Source: Verrucomicrobia bacterium UBA7008 (GTDB lineage: Bacteria > Verrucomicrobiota > Kiritimatiellia > RFP12 > UBA1067). From it: a stretch of DNA of 28,968 nucleotides. Shown piece by piece: positions 8,529 through 13,449 of this stretch. Position 1 is the stretch's first letter. Every line of letters starts with the position of its first letter. Below the pieces are notes generated by a model that did no database searches, was not told where the DNA came from, and saw nothing but the letters and a program-made list of their open reading frames with translations. The stretch is taken from NCBI GenBank assembly GCA_002449695.1, contig DJXI01000050.1, positions 1 to 28,968 on the forward strand. Reading direction: 5' to 3'. The position numbers and the translations under genes are program-made.

Positions 8529-9164
8529 TCACACCGCGTAGACGATGTCGGCGGGCGGCGGCGCGGCAAATTCGACGCGGCGGCCCGTCACGGGATGGCG
8601 GAACGCGAGCGCCACGGCGTGGAGGAGCGTGCGCGCCGGCCTCACGCGCAGCCGCGCATCCTTCTCGCGCGCGCCGTAGAGCGGATCGCCGACGATCGGC
8701 GCGCCCAGCTCGCGCGCGTGGATGCGGATCTGGTGCATCCGGCCCGTCTCGATCCTGAACTCGACGAGCGCCAGGCCGTTCTTCCGGCCGAGCACCGTCC
8801 AGTGCGAGACGGCGCGCAGCCGCGCACGCCCGACGGGCGACGTGATCGTTCCCTGCGCCGGACGCGGCGCGCCGTGCAGGACGGCGAGATACGTCTTCTC
8901 CACCGTGTCGTGGCGCTCGAACTGGCGGCGGAGCGCAAGGTACGCATCCTGCGTCTTCGCGAGCACCATCACGCCGCTCGTGTCGGCATCGAGCCGGTGC
9001 ACGACGCCCGGCCGTTCGACGCTGCCGACCGCCCGCGCCGCCGGGCAGCGCCGCGTGAAGGCATCCGTCAGCGTGCCCGTCTCGTGGCCGGGCGACGGAT
9101 GGACGTACTGCCCCGCCGGCTTGTTCACGACCAGGATCGCGTCATCTTCGAAAATTACATCCAT
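8529..9164 (-). CDS. RluA-family RNA pseudouridine synthase
   Basis: The product is 211 aa. It isomerises specific uridines to pseudouridine in rRNA or tRNA. The chain starts directly in the catalytic fold (FEDDAILVVNKPAG), so the N-terminal S4 domain found in RluC and RluD is absent. The catalytic motif VVHRLDADTSG lies at 54-64 with Asp59 as the expected nucleophile. ALVEFRIETGRMHQIRIH and GDPLYGAR are the other family blocks. Length and lack of S4 suggest an RluA/TruC-like enzyme, but the target cannot be told. The start ATG overlaps the last 10 nt of the upstream folK-containing gene. It is the last gene of the thiN block. Confidence 0.92.
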   Translation of the reverse strand: MDVIFEDDAILVVNKPAGQYVHPSPGHETGTLTDAFTRRCPAARAVGSVERPGVVHRLDADTSGVMVLAKTQDAYLALRRQFERHDTVEKTYLAVLHGAPRPAQGTITSPVGRARLRAVSHWTVLGRKNGLALVEFRIETGRMHQIRIHARELGAPIVGDPLYGAREKDARLRVRPARTLLHAVALAFRHPVTGRRVEFAAPPPADIVYAV

Positions 9165-10243
9165 ATCCCCAGCTCCGCCAGCGGTTCGCGGACGAACGCG
9201 CGCGCCTTCGCGCGCGGGTGCGGCAGCGTCAGCTCCGGCGTGTTCAGCCGCAGGCCGCCGAAGTCGATCAGGTCGAGGTCGATCGTGCGCGGCCCGTTGC
9301 GGACCGTGCGCACGCGGCCGAGCGCGTCTTCGATCGCGTGCATCCGCCGCGCGAACGCGAGCGGCTCCAGCGCCGTCTCGAAGACGGCGACCTGGTTCAG
9401 AAATTTCAGCGCGGCGAATGCCGGCGGCACGTCGACGGGCTCCGTCTCGATGACCGACGACGCGGCGACAAGGCGCGTCAGCGGCAGCGCCGCGAGCGCC
9501 GCGCACGCACGCGAGAGGTAATCGCGCCGCGGCTCGATGTTGCTGCCGAGCGAGACGATCGCGCGCACCGTCGCGGCCGCGCCGTAGCCGACGCCGCGCA
9601 CCGTCCGGATGGCGTCGCCCGCCGCGCCCAGCTTCTCCCGCAACCGCGCCATCGCCATCGACAGCGTGTTGTCCGCCACGTCGCGGTCCGCGCCCCAGAA
9701 TTTCGTCATGAGCGCATCGCGGTTGAACACCTCGCCGGGATGCGCCGCGAAAAGGCGCAGGATCGCGACCTCCTTTTCCGTGAGCGCCGCCGTGCCGCCG
9801 TCCGCCGCGACCATCCGCAGGGCGGCCGGCTCCACGCGCCAGCCGTGGAACGCAAACTCGCCGCAGCCGCCGCCGGTGCGCCGGAGCGCGGCGGCGAGGC
9901 GCGCGAGCCAGACCGATTCCGACGCCGACTTGGAGATGAAGTCGTCCGCGCCCGCGCCGAGAGCGCGCACCTCGTCCGCCTCGGCGTCCTTCGCCGTCAG
10001 GAAGAGGATCGGCGTGGCGGCGTCGGTCGCGCGCACGGCCCGGCAGACGTCGTAGCCGTTCATCTTCGGCATCATCACGTCAAGAAGAAGGAGGTCGGGC
10101 CGCCGGTCGCGGTAGAGCCGGAGCGCCGCTTCGCCGTCGGCCGCCGCGCGCACGTCGTAGCCCGCGCGCGCCAGCAGCGCCGCGAGCGCGCGCCGCAGCG
10201 TGCGGTCGTCTTCCGCGAGGAGGATGTCCGGGCGCGGCGTCAC
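9155..10243 (-). CDS. folK: OmpR-family response regulator fused in frame to 6-hydroxymethyl-dihydropterin pyrophosphokinase (FolK)
   Basis: One open frame of 362 aa joins two complete proteins. Residues 1-120 form a receiver domain with acidic cluster Glu11-Asp12-Asp13, phospho-acceptor Asp55 (LLLLDVMMPKMNG), Thr83 and Lys105. Residues about 132-220 are an OmpR/PhoB winged helix (ALTEKEVAILRLF to IRTVRGVGY). After only five residues (GAAAT), residues 226-362 are a full HPPK: VSLGSN, the ETEPVD-to-FLNQ block, GPRTIDLDLIDF with metal ligands Asp322 and Asp324, and LPHPR. HPPK transfers pyrophosphate from ATP to hydroxymethyl-dihydropterin in folate synthesis. The start is GTG, overlapping the preceding stop as GTGA. 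A GTG at Val226 (9566-9568) might allow separate FolK initiation, but no ribosome site is visible before it. No histidine kinase is nearby. Confidence 0.88.
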   Translation of the reverse strand: MTPRPDILLAEDDRTLRRALAALLARAGYDVRAAADGEAALRLYRDRRPDLLLLDVMMPKMNGYDVCRAVRATDAATPILFLTAKDAEADEVRALGAGADDFISKSASESVWLARLAAALRRTGGGCGEFAFHGWRVEPAALRMVAADGGTAALTEKEVAILRLFAAHPGEVFNRDALMTKFWGADRDVADNTLSMAMARLREKLGAAGDAIRTVRGVGYGAAATVRAIVSLGSNIEPRRDYLSRACAALAALPLTRLVAASSVIETEPVDVPPAFAALKFLNQVAVFETALEPLAFARRMHAIEDALGRVRTVRNGPRTIDLDLIDFGGLRLNTPELTLPHPRAKARAFVREPLAELGIWM

Positions 10244-10503
10244 GCGTTCGCGGTCGTGTCGTTCAGGGCCCGCAGCGTCTGCGCCAGCGATTCGATCAGC
10301 TCCCGGGACTCGAACCGGTCGATGTAGCCGTCGCCCAGGAAGCGCGTCAGCTTCTCGATCGCGAACGCGAACTCGTCGCCGCGCTGATGCTCTTCGAGCC
10401 AGCGCTTCACCGCGTGCGCTTCGTCCGTTTCGATGCGCGAATCCTGAAGGATGCCCTTGGTCAGGAGCCAGAATTCGTCGTGCAGTTCTTTTTGCGTCAT
10501 CAT
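10240..10503 (-). CDS. Small acidic helical protein, unknown function
   Basis: The product is 87 aa, predicted all-helical and without a membrane segment or signal. It has a repeated pattern: G-I-L-x-D-x-x-I-x-x-x-E then WLEEH in the first half, and FLGDGYIDRFESRELIESL in the second. This resembles the short TerB-like or BRCT-associated helical domains with a D-G-x-I-x-x-x-E motif; I recognise the pattern but not a named family. It is tightly coupled: its ATG overlaps the thiN stop (ATGA) and its stop overlaps the response regulator GTG start. AAAAGGA lies about 10 nt before the ATG. The chosen start is the first of two consecutive ATGs. Confidence 0.75.
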   Translation of the reverse strand: MMTQKELHDEFWLLTKGILQDSRIETDEAHAVKRWLEEHQRGDEFAFAIEKLTRFLGDGYIDRFESRELIESLAQTLRALNDTTANA

Positions 10504-11162
10504 TGTTCGTTTTCCTTTTCGGGGTGTGAAGAGGCCGGCGGTTCGGTCACGGCGTGTGCGATGTAGACGAAGACGGGGCGGTCGCTTTCGAGCGTCACCG
10601 TGCGCGCCGACGCGCGGTTCAGGGTGGCCGTGTAGAGCGTGCGGAAGGCGACGCCCGCGAGCGGCCAGACGAGGCCCGTCGACGTCATGCGCGTCGACGG
10701 ATCGGGCGCGAAGACGGAAACCGCCGTGCCGACGGCGACGCGGAAGCGCCGCCGCCCGTCGAGCGGATGGAACGTGCCGAAATCGGTGACGACCGGCAGC
10801 CCCGCCTCCAGCGCGCGGAAGATGTTGCCGAGCGTGTGGTCCTCGCGCTTCCCGGTCGCGCCGACGATCACGAGGTTGCGCCAGCCCTGCGCGCGGCAGT
10901 AGGCGACGGCCTTGGCGAGATCGTTGTCGTCCTGCTCCGCGACGCGCACGCACGTTGCGCCGCGCGGCGGCCGGCCCTTGAGCGAATCGAGGTCGCCGAT
11001 CGTCACGTCGGGCGCGCGGCGGAAGCGGCGTCGGTACGCGTCCGCGGCGCCGTCGCAGGCGACGACCCGCCGGGCGGCGGCGAGCGCCGAAAACGCGGCG
11101 CCGCCCTTCTGCGGAAAATCGCCGTTGGCGAGGATGACTGTCGTCTGCCGCTTCGTTCTCAT
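10500..11162 (-). CDS. thiN: Thiamine pyrophosphokinase
   Basis: The product is 220 aa. It makes thiamine diphosphate directly from thiamine and ATP. Family motifs are ACDGAA (35-40), IGDLDS (55-60), QDDNDLAKAV (77-86) and GATGKREDHTLGN (101-113), which bind the nucleotide, Mg2+ and thiamine; the C-terminal part (about 140-205) is the beta-rich thiamine-binding domain. It starts at 11162, only 7 nt from a TGATAGACT extended -10, with no Shine-Dalgarno, so the mRNA is probably leaderless. It heads a four-gene coupled block (thiN, 87-aa gene, regulator-folK, pseudouridine synthase). Thiazole and coupling genes thi4 and thiE lie 16 kb away. Confidence 0.93.
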   Translation of the reverse strand: MRTKRQTTVILANGDFPQKGGAAFSALAAARRVVACDGAADAYRRRFRRAPDVTIGDLDSLKGRPPRGATCVRVAEQDDNDLAKAVAYCRAQGWRNLVIVGATGKREDHTLGNIFRALEAGLPVVTDFGTFHPLDGRRRFRVAVGTAVSVFAPDPSTRMTSTGLVWPLAGVAFRTLYTATLNRASARTVTLESDRPVFVYIAHAVTEPPASSHPEKENEQ

Positions 11163-11169
11163 GCCGGAT

Positions 11170-11178
11170 AGTCTATCA
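11170..11178 (-). promoter_or_regulatory. Extended -10 promoter of thiN, leaderless arrangement
   Basis: TGATAGACT on the minus strand ends 7 nt before the thiN ATG, so the transcript should start at or next to the A of ATG. GGGCGGGAAATA precedes it. No -35 consensus is seen. GATAGACTATC around it is also a near-perfect palindrome. Confidence 0.6.
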
Positions 11179-11262
11179 TATTTCCCGCCCGCCGCGGCGC
11201 GCTCCGTCGCACTTTCTCGCAGCGCACCTCATCGGCACGCTCACATAAAACACACCGCACAA

Positions 11263-12246
11263 CTACCGCTTGAGTGCTGCAACAGCCACGGACAGGAGTG
11301 CGGCGGCGGCGATGACCTTCACGACGCCGAGTCTGTTCCAAAAGACGAGCGCGGCCGCCGCGAGCGCCAGCACCGCGCCGAACGGATCGAGCATCTTCGC
11401 AAACGACACGACCGCGAGCGTCATCATCACGATCGTAAAGACGCGGATCACCGTCATCAGCCCCTTCACCGCCGCGCGGTCGCGGAAGCGGTCGAGGAGG
11501 CTCAGCGCGAGCGAGAGAATCACGAACCCCGGCACGATCAGGCACGCCGTCGACACGAGCGCGCCGCAGACGCCGAAGAGCCGATAGCCGAAATACGTCG
11601 CCGCGTTGATGCCGATCGGCCCCGGCGTCATCTGCGTCAGCGCCATCAGGTTCGCGAACTCCTCGGCGGGAATCTGCAGATAGGCGGCGTCAGGCCCGAC
11701 GAAGTCCTGCAGATAGAGCGGCACGAGCACGTAGCCGCCGCCGAACGCGACGAGGCCGTACTTCAGGAAGATCAGCGCAGCGAGCGGCGACGCGCCGAAC
11801 CGCCGCGCACCGCGCGCGCACAGCTCGCGCACGTCCTGGACGAAGCGCCGGCAGCTCTTGGCCAGCATCGCGAGAATAACGCCCGTCAGCGCCGCGCGCA
11901 GGCCGCCGAACGCCGCCACGAGGTAGCGGTTGTCGAGCGGGATCGCGTCGTAACCCATCGACACGGCCGTGAAAATGAGGATGCTCGGCAGCGCCACGCC
12001 CGCCACCGCCACGAGCGACCCGGTGACGCCCGCGACACGCCGCCCGACGTAGACCGCGCTGTGCGCCGCCATGATGCCCGGCACCATCTGGAAGAGCGCG
12101 AGCTGGTCGAGAAGCTCGCCTTCCTTCAGCCAGCGGCGCTTTTTCGAAAAGACCTCCTCCGCGACCGAAATGATCGCGTAGCCGCCGCCCACGACGAAGA
12201 GCGCGATGCGGAACATGTCGAAGAACAGCGTCGCCAGTTTCTTCAT
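11263..12246 (-). CDS. CHR-family (chromate transporter-type) membrane protein, two-domain form
   Basis: The product is 327 aa with many membrane segments. It contains two CHR halves: residues about 1-165 with FVVGGGYAI and a FQMVPG motif followed by VYVGRRVAGVTGSLVA, and residues about 175-327 with the matching YGLVAFGGGYVLVPL, LTQMTPGPIGINAATYFGYR and a GALVSTACLIVPGF block. Family members export chromate in exchange for sulfate, but many homologues in anaerobes have no proven substrate, so chromate resistance should not be assumed. Start ATG overlaps the exonuclease stop as ATGA. Ten residues upstream in the same frame belong to that overlap. It is the last gene of the thioredoxin-folP block. 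Confidence 0.88.
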   Translation of the reverse strand: MKKLATLFFDMFRIALFVVGGGYAIISVAEEVFSKKRRWLKEGELLDQLALFQMVPGIMAAHSAVYVGRRVAGVTGSLVAVAGVALPSILIFTAVSMGYDAIPLDNRYLVAAFGGLRAALTGVILAMLAKSCRRFVQDVRELCARGARRFGASPLAALIFLKYGLVAFGGGYVLVPLYLQDFVGPDAAYLQIPAEEFANLMALTQMTPGPIGINAATYFGYRLFGVCGALVSTACLIVPGFVILSLALSLLDRFRDRAAVKGLMTVIRVFTIVMMTLAVVSFAKMLDPFGAVLALAAAALVFWNRLGVVKVIAAAALLSVAVAALKR

Positions 12247-12713
12247 ATCGCCAGAATGAGCGCCAGATTCGCGCACGCCACCGCGTCATACAGCCCGTCG
12301 TGCCACGTGCGCGCGTCGATCTGCGGCACGCAGCCGAACATTTCGCACAGATCCCCCAGCCGGTAGCTCGGCAGACGCGGATAGCGCGCCTTGGCGAGCT
12401 TCAGCGTGTCGACCCACGGCCCCCATTTCGTGAGCGGCGCGACGCGCGTCAGGATCGTCTTTTCGCAGGCGATGTTGTGCGCGACGAGCCGCGCGCCCAG
12501 GAGCTTCGGCGCCCACGTCTCGAAGGAACTGCCGAGCGTCCCGAGCGCATCCGGCTCGTGCGCGCGCGGCGGCGCGCCCTCGACGTCGAAGAACCATTCG
12601 CCCGTCTCGACGAGGACGCCGTTTTCGACGCGCGCGAACCCGAGCTGCCACGGCTCGTTCACGCCGCCGCCCTCGTAGCCCGTCGTCTCGAAATCGATCG
12701 CCAGGAAGTTCAT
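12243..12713 (-). CDS. DEDDh 3'-5' exonuclease (DnaQ-like)
   Basis: The product is 156 aa, a stand-alone RNase T/DnaQ-fold exonuclease that removes nucleotides from 3' ends of DNA or RNA. ExoI motif: AIDFETTG with Asp7 and Glu9. ExoII region: LVAHNIACEKTIL, where the usual Asp is replaced by Glu84. ExoIII: HDGLYDAVA with His139 and Asp143. The Asp-to-Glu change at ExoII is unusual and could alter metal binding. There is no polymerase, UvrC-like or BRCT domain. The start is fixed by an ATGA overlap with folP. The substrate cannot be inferred from context. Confidence 0.88.
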   Translation of the reverse strand: MNFLAIDFETTGYEGGGVNEPWQLGFARVENGVLVETGEWFFDVEGAPPRAHEPDALGTLGSSFETWAPKLLGARLVAHNIACEKTILTRVAPLTKWGPWVDTLKLAKARYPRLPSYRLGDLCEMFGCVPQIDARTWHDGLYDAVACANLALILAI

Positions 12714-13447
12714 GATGCGGCGACGGCCGTCGTTCCGTTCCCGCGCAGCGCGGCCAAGACCTTGAGCGCCTGCACCGTTTCGCGCACGTCGTGGACGCGG
12801 ACGACACTTGCGCCCTGAAGTGCCGCCCACACCGCGATTGTGAGATTGCCGGCGAGATCCTTTCCGGGGACCTTCTCGCCGGTGAGCCGCTTGACGATCC
12901 GCTTGCGGCTCGCGCCGATCAGGACGCGCCCTTTTTTCGCGAGCTCCGGTATCGACTGAAGAATCGCCAAGTCCTCCTCGCGCGTCGTCCCAAACCCGAT
13001 CATCGGGTCCAGATAGAGGGGGACAGACCCCAAATCCGTGGGGACAGACCCCAAAGATTTTGCCGGAATGACAAGTTCTGCGCCGTTTTTCGCGCAAATC
13101 TTCAACATATCCAAAACCGGCTCGGAATAGACGCAGTTGACGATCCGCGCGCCGAGCGCCACGGCGCGCGCCGCCGTTTCGGGGTGGTACGTGTCGATGG
13201 AGATGGGGACAGACCCCGCGACGAGCGGGGACAGACCCCGCAAAACGGGCTCGATGCGCGCCCATTCCTCCTCCCAGCCGATCGGCGTCGCGCCGGGGCG
13301 CGTCGATTCGCCGCCCAGGTCGATGATGTCCGCGCCGTCCGCAATCAGGTTGCGTGCGCGGCGGATCGCCTCCTCGGGCTTGTTGAACTTTCCGCCGTCG
13401 GAGAACGAGTCCGGCGTGACGTTGACGATACCCATGACCTGGCACAT
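12710..13447 (-). CDS. folP: Dihydropteroate synthase with a shortened central region carrying palindromic repeats
   Basis: The product is 245 aa. It condenses p-aminobenzoate with hydroxymethyl-dihydropterin pyrophosphate, the step after FolK. Motifs: GIVNVTPDSFSDGG (6-19), GGESTRPGA (45-53), SIDT (83-86, Asp85), VN at 103-104, LDPMIGFG (146-153, Asp147), GASRKR (178-183, Lys182) and RVHDV (218-222). The expected pterin-binding residues are therefore present. The usual segment between the VxLMH strand and LDPG is missing: about 27 residues fewer than E. coli, compared from memory. In its place lies a GSVPTDLGSVP stretch made by two GGGGTCTGTCCCC palindromes; two more copies encode residues about 70-81. 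AGGGGGAG precedes the ATG. The start lies 2 nt after the preceding stop. Confidence 0.92.
   Translation of the reverse strand: MCQVMGIVNVTPDSFSDGGKFNKPEEAIRRARNLIADGADIIDLGGESTRPGATPIGWEEEWARIEPVLRGLSPLVAGSVPISIDTYHPETAARAVALGARIVNCVYSEPVLDMLKICAKNGAELVIPAKSLGSVPTDLGSVPLYLDPMIGFGTTREEDLAILQSIPELAKKGRVLIGASRKRIVKRLTGEKVPGKDLAGNLTIAVWAALQGASVVRVHDVRETVQALKVLAALRGNGTTAVAAS
13019..13052. repeat. Two copies of the 13-base palindrome GGGGACAGACCCC inside folP
   Basis: Copies at 13019-13031 and 13040-13052 have perfect GGGG/CCCC arms around ACAGA. On the coding strand both read in the same frame as Gly-Ser-Val-Pro. They occupy the place where the normal DHPS loop between LMH and LDPG would be. Confidence 0.9.
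13205..13239. repeat. Second pair of GGGGACAGACCCC palindromes inside folP
   Basis: Copies at 13205-13217 and 13227-13239 encode part of residues 70-81 (RGLSPLVAGSVP), just before the SIDT motif. One copy reads Gly-Ser-Val-Pro; the other is in a different frame and reads Gly-Leu-Ser-Pro. Spacing of starts is 22 bases, against 21 in the first pair. No other copy was noticed in the window. Confidence 0.9.
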
Positions 13448-13449
13448 GC

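Noticed and set aside
11263..12246. Chromate resistance determinant
   Set aside because: CHR-family membership is clear but the substrate is not; no resistance context is present.
12714..13445. A long N-terminal extension in frame with the exonuclease, and likewise upstream of the 87-aa protein (10504-10953)
   Set aside because: Both run through folP or thiN in the wrong frame and lack domain content; coupled starts at 12713 and 10503 fit better.
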